Assembly: GCA_946403625.1 (NCBI GenBank)
Contig: CAMJAP010000008.1
Span: forward strand, 1 to 58,514
Source of the DNA: an uncultured Lachnospiraceae bacterium
GTDB taxonomy: Bacteria; Bacillota; Clostridia; Lachnospirales; Lachnospiraceae
Direction of reading: 5' to 3'
Length of the DNA stretch: 58,514 nt
Positions 1-8,803 of this stretch are shown here, one piece after another. The number at the start of each line of letters is the position of its first letter. Within the stretch, counting starts at the first letter, position 1. The notes under the pieces are model-generated. The model was not told where the DNA came from. It worked only from the letters and a program-made list of their open reading frames with translations, and ran no database searches. The translations under genes and the position numbers were made by a program.

Positions 1-1
1 A

Positions 2-502
2 CTGAATTTATATACCGAATGCGAAGTGGATTTTATCGAGAATTATGAGCAGATCGCGCGGGACGTGCTAAGCCATGTTTTGCAAAAGTACGCTTGTCCT
101 TATCCGGTACAGGTGGCGCTTTATATCGTGACACCCGAGGAGATCCGCGAAGCCAATGCGCAGACTCGCGAGATCGATAAAGTCACGGACGTGCTGTCCT
201 TTCCGAATCTGTTTTTTGAAGTCGGAAAGGAAGGCGATTTTTCCGAACTGACCGAAGGGGATGCGGATGTCTTTGATCCGGAGACCGGGGAACTGATGCT
301 CGGCGAGATCATGATCTGTGCGGAAAAAGTCTACGCGCAGGCCGAAGAATACGGGCATGGATTTATCCGGGAATTTGCGTTTCTGGTGGCTCATTCCGCA
401 TTACATCTGTTGGGGTACGACCACATGAACGATGAGGAACGGGAACGGATGGAAGCATTGCAGGAAGAATTCTTAAAGGAGGCCGGGTATGAGCGAAAGT
501 AA
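2..502 (+). CDS. ybeY: Endoribonuclease YbeY (5' end cut by window)
   Basis: YbeY is a zinc-dependent endoribonuclease for 16S rRNA 3'-end maturation and ribosome quality control. The C-terminal part shows the family signature HxxxHxxxxxH (HSALHLLGYDH, about bases 392-424), whose three histidines bind the metal. The N-terminal half has the usual DVLSFP motif. The frame is open to the window edge; a GTG at 26 exists, but the residues before it (LNLYTEC) fit a normal YbeY N-terminus, so the true start lies upstream of the window. The stop overlaps the next gene by 14 bases, which suggests translational coupling. Confidence 0.93.
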   Translation: MNLYTECEVDFIENYEQIARDVLSHVLQKYACPYPVQVALYIVTPEEIREANAQTREIDKVTDVLSFPNLFFEVGKEGDFSELTEGDADVFDPETGELMLGEIMICAEKVYAQAEEYGHGFIREFAFLVAHSALHLLGYDHMNDEERERMEALQEEFLKEAGYERK

Positions 503-2138
503 GAAGCGCAGAAAAAAGCTTGCGATCGCCCTGCCGCATTTTGACGGCGACAATTTTTTGAACTGGTGCGTTGTGCTGGCGGTGTTTTTTTCGGTACTGA
601 CCAGATGCGTTGTGGTACGCAGGACCGGAGTGCAGGGCAGTGCATATTTTTTCGCGGCATACGATGTGCTGGTATTTTTGCTTTTGTTTTTCCCGGCGGG
701 GATCTCGTCCACGGTACGGGAACAGTTCGGAAAGCGTTTTGAGAACGGCTTTTTCCGAAATGCCAAGCGGATCTTTAATGCTGCGGTGATCGCGCTCTTT
801 TTCTATCTGATCGTCGTGGTTTTGCTTTGGTGGCAATTGTCTGAAATGATCTCCGAATTCTTTTTGCTGGGGAAAACCAACACCCTGCCGCTGATGTGGC
901 TGTTGCCGGTCTTTGTGGTGGACGGACTGACATTGCTTTTGCGCGGTTTCCTCGACGGTGAAATGGAAACTTCGGCAAGCAGTATCGTTTTCCTGATCCG
1001 TCAGTTTACGACTTTTGTTTTTGTACTGATCTTTGCCGGTGTATTTCATGAAGACGGTACGAATGTATCCAAACTGTTTCGCAATGAAGAAGTCAAGTAT
1101 GTTTACGGCGCGGCCGGCGTGGCCATCGGTTTTCTGATCGGCGCGGTGGTCGGACTGATCGTTTATTTCGGCATCTATTTTAAACACCTGACCTATCTGC
1201 AGCGCCAGGTGGACCGGGACCAGAACCGTCGCCGGGAAAACAGCAACGGGATTTTGTTTACCTATGCATCCTCTGCGGCCATCGCTTATATCGGAATGTA
1301 CGGGATGACCTTTTTGACGCAGACGCTGACCATGCGGCATTTCCGCGTGGAAGCCGAATTGGTGAATTCCTATCAATGGGGTATTTTTGAAGGAATCTGC
1401 CAGACCACCGGAGCCTTTCCGCTGCTGTTGATCTTGTTGCTGCATCTGGGCGATGCCAGACAGATCACACGGGCCAACCAGACCGGGGATTATCATGAAG
1501 TACGCATCAAATGCCAGAGCCTGACGGAATTTTCCATGCTGATCAGTTTCTTCTTCGCAAGTTTTCATATTGCGGCGGCAGGGGTGATCACAAAAGGTCT
1601 GTTCGGAATGGATTCCGTCATGGCCGTTCGTATGCTTCGCTACAGCAGCATCGCAAATCTGTTTCTTTCCTATGCGCTGGTTACCTGTCTGCAACTTTTG
1701 TTTATGCAGCAAAAGGCTAAGGTTGCTATTCATTCCATCGGCGCAATGATCGTCGGCAGTGCCGTGTTGTGGGGGCTGTTACCGAAAGAAAAACTGGGGA
1801 TCTATGCGATCTTTGTGGCGGAGACCATCTTTTCGCTGATCCTGATCGTTTCCAATCTGGTGGTGCTGAACCGTAAGATCCGTTTTCGGGCGGATTCCAA
1901 ATATTTTATCTGGCCGTGCATCCTGGGGCTGATCAGCGGTGCGGTGTCGTTACTTTTGACGGTGTTGTTCGGGCTCTTTTTACCGCCGCTGGTATCCGTG
2001 ATCCTGATCTTTCCGCTCAGTTTGCTGGCGTACTTTATTGCGGGCTGCAAAACCGGTGAGATCACGGAATATACTTTTTACGGAATACCGTTAGGGGAAC
2101 AGATGGAACGATTCGGTCGGATGATCAGGGTATTATGA
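489..2138 (+). CDS. MATE/MOP-superfamily flippase-like membrane protein
   Basis: A 549-residue protein with about 12 to 14 hydrophobic segments after a short basic N-terminus. The fold pattern and length fit the MOP flippase superfamily (polysaccharide or lipid-linked precursor exporters, SpoVB/Wzx-like), but no diagnostic motif identifies the substrate. The start is set by AAAGGAGG at 476-483, inside the end of ybeY. It overlaps the following oxidoreductase gene by 4 bases. A role in moving a lipid-linked sugar across the membrane is an inference from the family only. Confidence 0.7.
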   Translation: MSESKKRRKKLAIALPHFDGDNFLNWCVVLAVFFSVLTRCVVVRRTGVQGSAYFFAAYDVLVFLLLFFPAGISSTVREQFGKRFENGFFRNAKRIFNAAVIALFFYLIVVVLLWWQLSEMISEFFLLGKTNTLPLMWLLPVFVVDGLTLLLRGFLDGEMETSASSIVFLIRQFTTFVFVLIFAGVFHEDGTNVSKLFRNEEVKYVYGAAGVAIGFLIGAVVGLIVYFGIYFKHLTYLQRQVDRDQNRRRENSNGILFTYASSAAIAYIGMYGMTFLTQTLTMRHFRVEAELVNSYQWGIFEGICQTTGAFPLLLILLLHLGDARQITRANQTGDYHEVRIKCQSLTEFSMLISFFFASFHIAAAGVITKGLFGMDSVMAVRMLRYSSIANLFLSYALVTCLQLLFMQQKAKVAIHSIGAMIVGSAVLWGLLPKEKLGIYAIFVAETIFSLILIVSNLVVLNRKIRFRADSKYFIWPCILGLISGAVSLLLTVLFGLFLPPLVSVILIFPLSLLAYFIAGCKTGEITEYTFYGIPLGEQMERFGRMIRVL

Positions 2139-3364
2139 TGGCGAAAGAAGAAAAAATTGCAATCATTGGTGGCGGCATGTCGGGCCTGGCGGCAGCCATA
2201 ATGCTGGCAGAAGCGGGAAAACATGTCGTTCTTTTTGAGCGGCAGGATCGCATCGGAAAGAAACTCCTGCTGACCGGCAACGGACGCTGCAACATCTCCA
2301 ATATGTATATGGATGCGAGTTATTACCGAAGTGAGGATCCTGCGCGTCTTAGCAAGATCCTTTCTTGTTGTGATGCCGATACGGAAACGGCTTTTTGGGA
2401 AGGACTCGGTATGCAGATCCGTGAAATGAAGGGCTGTCTGTATCCGGTGACCAATCAGGCATCTACGGTTCTGGATTGTCTGCGTTTTCGGATCGAGGAA
2501 CTGGGCATCGAGGTACGGACGGAAACCTTTGTCTGGCAGATCAGCGGGATCAAACGGGATTTTCGCGTTGCTTTCCAGCAGCCGGACGGCGTAATGCAGA
2601 CCGAAAGCGGATTCCTCTATGTATTGCTTTGCTGCGGCGGACTGGCCGGTGTTTACAAAGAATTGGAACAGAACGGCTATCTTCTGGCAAAAGACCTGTT
2701 TCATACCGTGCGCAAAGGGCATCCGGCGTTGGTTCCGGTCATGTGTGCGGAGGACTTAAAAGCGGTGGCCGGCGTGCGTGTGCAGGCAAAGGTATCCCTG
2801 TTACAGAACGATGTCTGTGTGGCTTCGGATGAAGGGGAGTTGCAGCTTACCAAAGACGCGCTTTCCGGGATTCCGGTATTTCAGTTGACCCGTTATCTGG
2901 ACGATATCAAAAACGCGGTCTTTGAGGTGGATTTTCTGCCGTTCTTGACAGAGGATGCGATCAACGATTCGTTGTACGCCCGCTATGATTCCATGCGGGA
3001 GCGCACCCTCGAACAGTTCTTCACCGGCTGGCTGCAGAAGAAACTGACCTTATACTTACTCAAAAAACTGGGGATCCGGGCGGATAAATGCATCGAATCC
3101 ATCTCCGTCAAACAGTTGGCCGGTTTGATCCGCGAAATAAAACATTGCCGGTTCACACCGGTGGCGCTGGGCAATTACCGCCAGGCACAGGTGTCCGTCG
3201 GAGGCATTCCGTTATCCGAGGTCACCAACACCATGGAATCCGTCAAAGTGCCCGGCATTTATATCACCGGTGAAATGCTCGACATCACAGGGGCGTGCGG
3301 CGGCTACAACCTGCATTTTGCACTGGCCTCCGCCTTCGCCGCTGTGGAGGGAATTTTGGAATAA
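2135..3364 (+). CDS. HI0933/YhiN-family NAD(P)/FAD-dependent oxidoreductase
   Basis: A 409-residue flavoprotein. The N-terminus holds the Rossmann dinucleotide-binding motif GGGMSG, followed by the family-specific stretch KKLLLTGNGRCN. Near the C-terminus is a second FAD-contact stretch, TGEMLDITGACGGYN. This matches the HI0933 family (COG2081), whose physiological substrate is generally unknown. Two ATG codons stand in tandem at 2135 and 2138; the first overlaps the upstream stop (ATGA). It probably belongs to the ybeY-flippase transcription unit. Confidence 0.85.
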   Translation: MMAKEEKIAIIGGGMSGLAAAIMLAEAGKHVVLFERQDRIGKKLLLTGNGRCNISNMYMDASYYRSEDPARLSKILSCCDADTETAFWEGLGMQIREMKGCLYPVTNQASTVLDCLRFRIEELGIEVRTETFVWQISGIKRDFRVAFQQPDGVMQTESGFLYVLLCCGGLAGVYKELEQNGYLLAKDLFHTVRKGHPALVPVMCAEDLKAVAGVRVQAKVSLLQNDVCVASDEGELQLTKDALSGIPVFQLTRYLDDIKNAVFEVDFLPFLTEDAINDSLYARYDSMRERTLEQFFTGWLQKKLTLYLLKKLGIRADKCIESISVKQLAGLIREIKHCRFTPVALGNYRQAQVSVGGIPLSEVTNTMESVKVPGIYITGEMLDITGACGGYNLHFALASAFAAVEGILE

Positions 3365-3436
3365 GTCTTCCCCCTGCTTACGGGTAGAGGTAAGACAACG
3401 ACAGTCCGACAACATTAATTTACAAAGGAAACAACC

Positions 3437-5059
3437 ATGTATCAGATCGACCGAATCAACCTTATACCGCCGATCCAAAATGAGGCGGAGCAAATAAAGC
3501 ATGCGGTGGCGAAGCGGATCCGTGTGGATGCGAATGCGCTGACGGATGTGAGGATCGTAAAGAAGTCGCTGGATGCCAGAAAGAAGCCGGATCTGAAGTA
3601 TTCGTATACCGTGGCATTTGAACTGGCGGATAAAAAGACGGCGCAGCGATTGCTGAAAAAGAATGCGAAGGGGGAGTCGGAGATCCGGGAATATGCGCCG
3701 AAGGTGTATACGCTTCCGGATGTGCATTTTGAGACAGTGCCGGAAAGGAACCGCCCCATCGTGGTCGGCAGCGGCCCGGCAGGACTTTTTTGTGCGTATG
3801 CGCTGGCAAAGGCGGGATTGCGACCGAGGATCGTGGAACGCGGCAAGAGCGTGGATGAGCGGAGCAGTACGGTGGAAACATTCTGGAAAGACGGCGTGCT
3901 GGATCCCAATACCAATGTACAGTTTGGGGAAGGCGGCGCCGGAACCTTTTCGGACGGAAAATTAAATACGCAGGTTTCGGACAAGACCGGTTTGCATGGA
4001 CTGGTATTGCGATTGTTTGCGGAGTATGGTGCGCCGGCGGATATTGTGTATTCCAATAAGCCGCATATCGGGACGGATGTGCTGAAAGAGGTGATCAAAA
4101 ATCTGCGTGCCGCTATGGAGCAGATGGGCGCGGAATATTTTTTTGAGACCGCCTTTGTGAAGCCGGTGAGTCAGAACGGCAAAGTAACCGGCGCGGAAAT
4201 ACGGACCAAAGACGGAAACTCGGTAGTTTGGGAAACGGATCGTCTGATCCTGTGTACCGGGCACAGTGCCAGAGATACCTTCCGAAACCTTCATGCGGCA
4301 GGTATCATTATGGAATCCAAGGCATTTGCCGTAGGGTATCGCGTGCAGCATTTGCAGAGCCGGATCAATTTATCGCAGTATGGCGAGGGCTTCGAACGAA
4401 AGGGGCTGCCGGCGGCGGATTATAAACTGACGGCCAGGGTTTCTTCCGGCAGAGGCGTGTATTCGTTCTGTATGTGTCCGGGCGGATATGTGGTCAATGC
4501 CTCCAGCGAGCCGGGGCGGCTGGCGGTGAACGGTATGAGCTACCGGGATCGCGGGTCGAAAAATGCCAATTCCGCTATTGTGGTCACCATCGATCCGAGT
4601 ATTTATGGCGATGGCCTGTTTGACGGAATGCGGTTGCAGGAACAGATGGAAGAACGGGCCTATCAGGCAGCCAAAGGCGCGGTTCCGGTAGAGCGACTGG
4701 CGGATTTTTCCGAAAGACGAAAAGAGGGCCTTTCCAAAGGGATTGAGCCCCAGATCAAAGGTGTGTGGGAGTATGCTTCTTTGGAAGGTATATTACCGAA
4801 GGTGCTGGAAGAGGATGTGATCGAGGCATTTCCGGTGTTCGGACGCTATATCGAAGGTTTTGATGACGGAGATGCTCTTTTGGCAGGGGTGGAGAGCCGG
4901 ACCTCCTCACCTTTGCGTATTTTGCGGGATGAGAACGGACACAGCAACCTGATCGGACTGTTTCCGTGCGGGGAAGGGGCCGGATATGCCGGCGGGATCA
5001 CTTCGGCTGCCATGGACGGACTGCGAACCGCTGAAAAAGTGCTGAATTATCAGGCATGA
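3437..5059 (+). CDS. COG2509-type FAD-dependent dehydrogenase
   Basis: A 540-residue protein with an N-terminal domain of about 100 residues and then an FAD-binding Rossmann motif (VVGSGPAGLFCAYAL, about residues 109-123). A glycine-rich stretch FGEGGAGTFSDGKL follows and the C-terminus ends in GGITSAAMDGL, all typical of the uncharacterised FAD-dependent dehydrogenases of COG2509. The start codon has AAAGGAAA just upstream. It is the second flavoprotein in a row; the 72-base gap before it holds a weak imperfect hairpin (about 3365-3396) without a U-run. Confidence 0.85.
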   Translation: MYQIDRINLIPPIQNEAEQIKHAVAKRIRVDANALTDVRIVKKSLDARKKPDLKYSYTVAFELADKKTAQRLLKKNAKGESEIREYAPKVYTLPDVHFETVPERNRPIVVGSGPAGLFCAYALAKAGLRPRIVERGKSVDERSSTVETFWKDGVLDPNTNVQFGEGGAGTFSDGKLNTQVSDKTGLHGLVLRLFAEYGAPADIVYSNKPHIGTDVLKEVIKNLRAAMEQMGAEYFFETAFVKPVSQNGKVTGAEIRTKDGNSVVWETDRLILCTGHSARDTFRNLHAAGIIMESKAFAVGYRVQHLQSRINLSQYGEGFERKGLPAADYKLTARVSSGRGVYSFCMCPGGYVVNASSEPGRLAVNGMSYRDRGSKNANSAIVVTIDPSIYGDGLFDGMRLQEQMEERAYQAAKGAVPVERLADFSERRKEGLSKGIEPQIKGVWEYASLEGILPKVLEEDVIEAFPVFGRYIEGFDDGDALLAGVESRTSSPLRILRDENGHSNLIGLFPCGEGAGYAGGITSAAMDGLRTAEKVLNYQA

Positions 5060-5077
5060 TTTTGTAATACGCAACAC

Positions 5078-5107
5078 TTGCGAAATCGTGGTAAAAAATT
5101 TTATAAT
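5078..5107 (+). promoter_or_regulatory. Putative sigma-A promoter of the signalling operon
   Basis: TTGCGA (5078-5083), 18-base spacer, perfect TATAAT (5102-5107). The predicted transcription start is about 5114, essentially at the ATG at 5115, and no Shine-Dalgarno sequence precedes that ATG. If real, the first gene would be leaderless or start farther downstream. Confidence 0.4.
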
Positions 5108-5114
5108 AGATGTT

Positions 5115-7445
5115 ATGATACAAGATACGGTATTGGAGAATCACGTAAGTGAACAATCTGATCGCAGGGATGAGATCCGACTCACAAGAAGGAACCGTAT
5201 CATTACGGTGCTCGTTGTGATCTTTTTTGCGAGCATCATTTTTCTTTATTATCATATGCTCTACGAAGCCAAACGGAGCAGTATCATCCGGGAGGGCGAA
5301 GTCAGCGCGGAGGAATCCGCGGACGAATTGGAGCAGTATCTTTCCACCAATATCGATTCCATAAAACTCTCTGCCTATACCCTCGATGATATGATCGAAA
5401 AAGGAAGCAGCGAGCAGGAGATTCAGAGTTTTCTTGTAGGACAGTCAACGGCGATCAAAAGTGCCGTGATGGAGAATGCAACCGGTCTTTACGGCTATAT
5501 CAACGGGCGGTTTTACAGCGGAACCAATTGGAATCCGCCGGAAGGGTATAACGCGACCAAACGCCCTTGGTATACCAGACCGATGGAAAATCCGGGCGAG
5601 ATCACGATCCTGGATCCATACGTGGATGTGCAATCCGGAAACACCATGCTGGCGCTTGGCAAAACACTTTCGGACGGTGTCAGTGTGATCTCGGTGGACG
5701 TTTCTCTGGACCGGGTACAGAATCTGATGGAAGAAGCGGTGGAGCGCGGCTATTCGGACATCGAAATGGTGCTGAATGAAAAAGGTATTGTGATAGCCCA
5801 CTCCGATCCTGCGGAGAACGGAAAAAACTATTACGAGGAAACGGATACCCTGGGTTCGAATATCATTTATAACCTGGAGTGTCCGGATCGGAATAATTAT
5901 GAGTTCCGTTTTCAGGGGGAGCATTATATTGTTTATGTTGCGCATATTCAGGATAAATGGCATTGCATCTCGGTTCGAAATGTCAGCCGCGTATTCGGGA
6001 TCCTGAATATGATCCTGTTTGCTACGATCGGCGTGGTGATCCTGCTCGGTGCGATCATCAGCATCATTATCCACAGAACCAATCATTATTATCATATGTC
6101 TGCCATGGCGATCGCTGCCAGCGAAGCCAAATCTTCCTTTTTGTCCAATATGTCCCATGAGATAAGGACGCCCATCAACGCGATCCTGGGGATGAATGAA
6201 ATGATCCTGCGGGAAAGCAGGGAGCGTGCGATACTGACCTATGCGCAGAACATCCGGAATGCCGGGAGAAACCTGATGGAACTGGTCAACGGGATTTTGG
6301 ATTTCTCCAGGATCGAAGCCGGAGAAGTGGATCTGCACAGTTCGGACCGGGATGCGTTGGAGACGACAGAGCAAGCGAATGCAGACAGCCAAACGATCCG
6401 CTATCGGGAACGTTTCAATGCACCGGATGCCCATATTCTTGTGGTGGATGATAATCCTATGAACCTGATCGTTTTTCAGAGTCTGGTCAAAAAGACCGGC
6501 GTAAAGATCGATACGGCGGAAAACGGGGACGAGGGAATTGACCTTTGTAAAAAACGCAGATACGACATTATTTTCCTGGATCATATGATGCCGGGGAAAG
6601 ACGGTATCGAAACCCTGGCGGCGATACGAAATACGGCGCAGGCATTTAATAAAGGGACACCATGCATCTGCCTTACCGCAAACGCCATCAACGGATCCCG
6701 GGAAAAATATCTGGCCGCCGGTTTTGACGAATACCTTTCCAAACCCATTGATCCGGCGCGCCTGGAAGAGCTGATGCTGTTCTACCTGCCGCAGGATAAG
6801 GTGGTAAAATACGAAACCGCGGAAAAGACACCGCTGCGACCGATCCCGGCAGATCTGGAACCGCTTAGCGCCAGCGGCATGGATGTCATCGGCGGTATCG
6901 AAAACAGCGGCGGCGAAAAAGAATACCGCGTACTGCTCAAGATGTTTTACGATTCGGCGGAAGCAAAGGCAAAAGAACTGGAAGAATCCTATGCGGCATC
7001 GGATTTTGCAAACTATACCGTTCGTGTTCATGCGATGAAGAGCTCCGCAAAGATCATCGGGGCTGCGGCGTTCGGGGAAGAGGCCCAGAACCTGGAAGAT
7101 GCCGGGAAGAGCGGCGATGTCGAATATATCCGGGAGCATCATGAAAAGTTTTTGAAAGATCTGTTCTATACCGCCGATCTGCTGAACGGAATGTTCCGCA
7201 GCGGCGCGGAAAAAGAAGAAAAACAGCTGGCGGATCCGGTACTGATGAAGGAAGTATTTTCGGAACTGCTGGCGGCATCGGAGGAGATGGATTGCGATCT
7301 TTTGGAGAGCATCTTTGACGAAATGGACAGCTATCGTATTCCGGCGCGGGACAAAACGCTGTATGAAAAGATACGCAGTGCGGTGAAAAATTACGATTAT
7401 GAGACGATTGTTACACTAATACGAAAAGGAGAGGAACAGTTATGA
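5115..7445 (+). CDS. Cache-HisKA-REC-HPt sensor protein lacking the HATPase domain
   Basis: Domain order (776 residues from ATG 5115; a GTG at 5088 adds nine): transmembrane helix about 29-49, extracytoplasmic Cache-like sensor about 52-290, second helix about 295-319, HisKA dimerisation helix pair about 340-402 with phospho-acceptor His348 in the motif MSHEIRTP, receiver from about 440 (VVDDN, phospho-acceptor Asp489 in DHMMPG), then an HPt-like domain with His639 (HAMKSSAKIIG) and a helical tail. Only about 38 residues separate the HisKA end (FSRIEAGE) from the receiver, so the whole ATP-binding HATPase domain with its N and G boxes is absent. It therefore cannot autophosphorylate and should depend on another kinase. 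It overlaps the receiver-GGDEF gene by 4 bases. The deletion is in frame and the flanks are intact, so this is an architecture, not an obvious frameshift. Confidence 0.88.
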   Translation: MIQDTVLENHVSEQSDRRDEIRLTRRNRIITVLVVIFFASIIFLYYHMLYEAKRSSIIREGEVSAEESADELEQYLSTNIDSIKLSAYTLDDMIEKGSSEQEIQSFLVGQSTAIKSAVMENATGLYGYINGRFYSGTNWNPPEGYNATKRPWYTRPMENPGEITILDPYVDVQSGNTMLALGKTLSDGVSVISVDVSLDRVQNLMEEAVERGYSDIEMVLNEKGIVIAHSDPAENGKNYYEETDTLGSNIIYNLECPDRNNYEFRFQGEHYIVYVAHIQDKWHCISVRNVSRVFGILNMILFATIGVVILLGAIISIIIHRTNHYYHMSAMAIAASEAKSSFLSNMSHEIRTPINAILGMNEMILRESRERAILTYAQNIRNAGRNLMELVNGILDFSRIEAGEVDLHSSDRDALETTEQANADSQTIRYRERFNAPDAHILVVDDNPMNLIVFQSLVKKTGVKIDTAENGDEGIDLCKKRRYDIIFLDHMMPGKDGIETLAAIRNTAQAFNKGTPCICLTANAINGSREKYLAAGFDEYLSKPIDPARLEELMLFYLPQDKVVKYETAEKTPLRPIPADLEPLSASGMDVIGGIENSGGEKEYRVLLKMFYDSAEAKAKELEESYAASDFANYTVRVHAMKSSAKIIGAAAFGEEAQNLEDAGKSGDVEYIREHHEKFLKDLFYTADLLNGMFRSGAEKEEKQLADPVLMKEVFSELLAASEEMDCDLLESIFDEMDSYRIPARDKTLYEKIRSAVKNYDYETIVTLIRKGEEQL

Positions 7446-8785
7446 GTGAATGGGTCGTTATTGTCGATGATGAAGCGCTGAGCCTGACCAATGCCAAAAA
7501 CATTCTGAGTGCGGAAGGCATGAAGATCTCATGTCTTCGTTCCGGCCAGGATCTACTCAAATTTACGGAAAAGAACCAGCCGGACCTGATCCTTTTGGAT
7601 ATTATCATGCCGGAGATGGACGGATTTGCCACCTTCCGGGAACTGCGTAAGAAGGAAGAACAGATCGGACGTATTCCGACACCGGTGATCTTTCTGACCG
7701 GCGATGGAGATACGGAATCGGAGCGTCGCGGCCTGACGGAAGGCGCGTCGGATTTTATCAAAAAACCGTTTAACCGGGAGATCCTGATCAGTCGTATTCA
7801 GAAAACCCTGCAGAACCGTAAGACTTTGGAATCTCTGTTAGAGAGAGCGTCTACGGATAAACTGACCGGTTTTCTCAACAAGAGCAGCGGCACGGAAAAA
7901 ATATCAAAGCTTTGTGAAAACGAAGACGGTGCGCTTATGATCGTGGATCTGGACAGTTTCAAGTCGGTCAATGATATTTACGGGCACGATATGGGCGATA
8001 TGGTGCTGCAGGGCTTTGCCAGGATCCTTAAGGAGAATCTGCGGGAAAAAGACGTGCTGAGCCGAATCGGCGGCGATGAGTTTTTGATCTTTGCCAGAGG
8101 TCTGCTTGCCGCGGACAATGTGAAGAACCTGATCCGTCGTTTGAATCATTTGCTCGATAAAGAAGCGGAACGGCTTTTGGGTGAAGATTACGGGATCCCT
8201 CTGGGCATCTCGGCCGGCGTGGTCTTTGTTCCGGATATGGGACGTGATTATAAAATGCTGTTTCAGTTTGCGGACAGTTCCCTGTATCGCGTAAAACAAA
8301 ACGGAAAGCACGCTTGCGAAGTTTATTCTCCGCTGCGGATCGCGGATAATGTCGGAGATGATCTGGAAAACGAAATGGCACGGATCACACATATGGTGGA
8401 AGAACGCGGGATCGGCCGGGGGGCTTTGCTGTTGGGCCAGGAAGCTTTTTCATGCAATTACCGGTTTATCATGCGCTTTGCCAAACGAAATCGTTTGAAG
8501 GCCAGCCGCTTGCTGTTTGTGATCGATGCGACGACGGAGGATCTGGATCTCAACACCGCTATGATCAGTTTCGGAGAGGTGATGAAGCAGTCGCTGCGAA
8601 AATATGACATTATCTTCCGCAGCCGTCACAACAGTTATTATCTGCTGCTGCCGGAATTGAACGAAAGCGATGTGATGGCGGTAGTAGAGAGGATCCGGCA
8701 GGCATGGAAAGAGACCAAATACGCGGATTGTACACAGATCCGGCATTTTTCCGAATCTTTCTCATTTGCCTTTGATGAAGTTTAA
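7442..8785 (+). CDS. Receiver-GGDEF response regulator (diguanylate cyclase) with degenerate second GGDEF
   Basis: A 447-residue protein. The N-terminal receiver has VVIVDDE and phospho-acceptor Asp53 (LLDIIMPEMDG). The GGDEF domain carries an intact active site GGDEF at about residues 210-214, preceded at the right distance by REKD, a match to the RxxD product-inhibition site; it should make cyclic-di-GMP from two GTP. A third region (about 305-447) looks like a second, degenerate GGDEF fold, with the spacing RKYD...R followed by SRHNSYY where GGDEF would be, so it is probably non-catalytic and regulatory. It has a strong SD (AAAAGGAGAGG) and sits between two defective kinases, making it the likely output of the phosphorelay. 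Confidence 0.9.
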   Translation: MSEWVVIVDDEALSLTNAKNILSAEGMKISCLRSGQDLLKFTEKNQPDLILLDIIMPEMDGFATFRELRKKEEQIGRIPTPVIFLTGDGDTESERRGLTEGASDFIKKPFNREILISRIQKTLQNRKTLESLLERASTDKLTGFLNKSSGTEKISKLCENEDGALMIVDLDSFKSVNDIYGHDMGDMVLQGFARILKENLREKDVLSRIGGDEFLIFARGLLAADNVKNLIRRLNHLLDKEAERLLGEDYGIPLGISAGVVFVPDMGRDYKMLFQFADSSLYRVKQNGKHACEVYSPLRIADNVGDDLENEMARITHMVEERGIGRGALLLGQEAFSCNYRFIMRFAKRNRLKASRLLFVIDATTEDLDLNTAMISFGEVMKQSLRKYDIIFRSRHNSYYLLLPELNESDVMAVVERIRQAWKETKYADCTQIRHFSESFSFAFDEV

Positions 8786-8803
8786 CCAACAACAGGGAGT
8801 TCG

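Noticed and set aside
363-1733. Long minus-strand open frame opposite the flippase gene
   Set aside because: It is antisense to a convincing membrane protein, is rich in His, Gln and Arg as expected of shadow frames, and shows no family motif or RBS.
3365-3396. Hairpin between the two flavoprotein genes as a terminator
   Set aside because: GTCTT/AAGAC with inner mismatches and no T-run after it; too weak to call.
5445-7142. 565-codon minus-strand frame opposite the Cache kinase
   Set aside because: Shadow of the sensor gene; composition (many His, Arg, Ile) and lack of motifs argue against coding.
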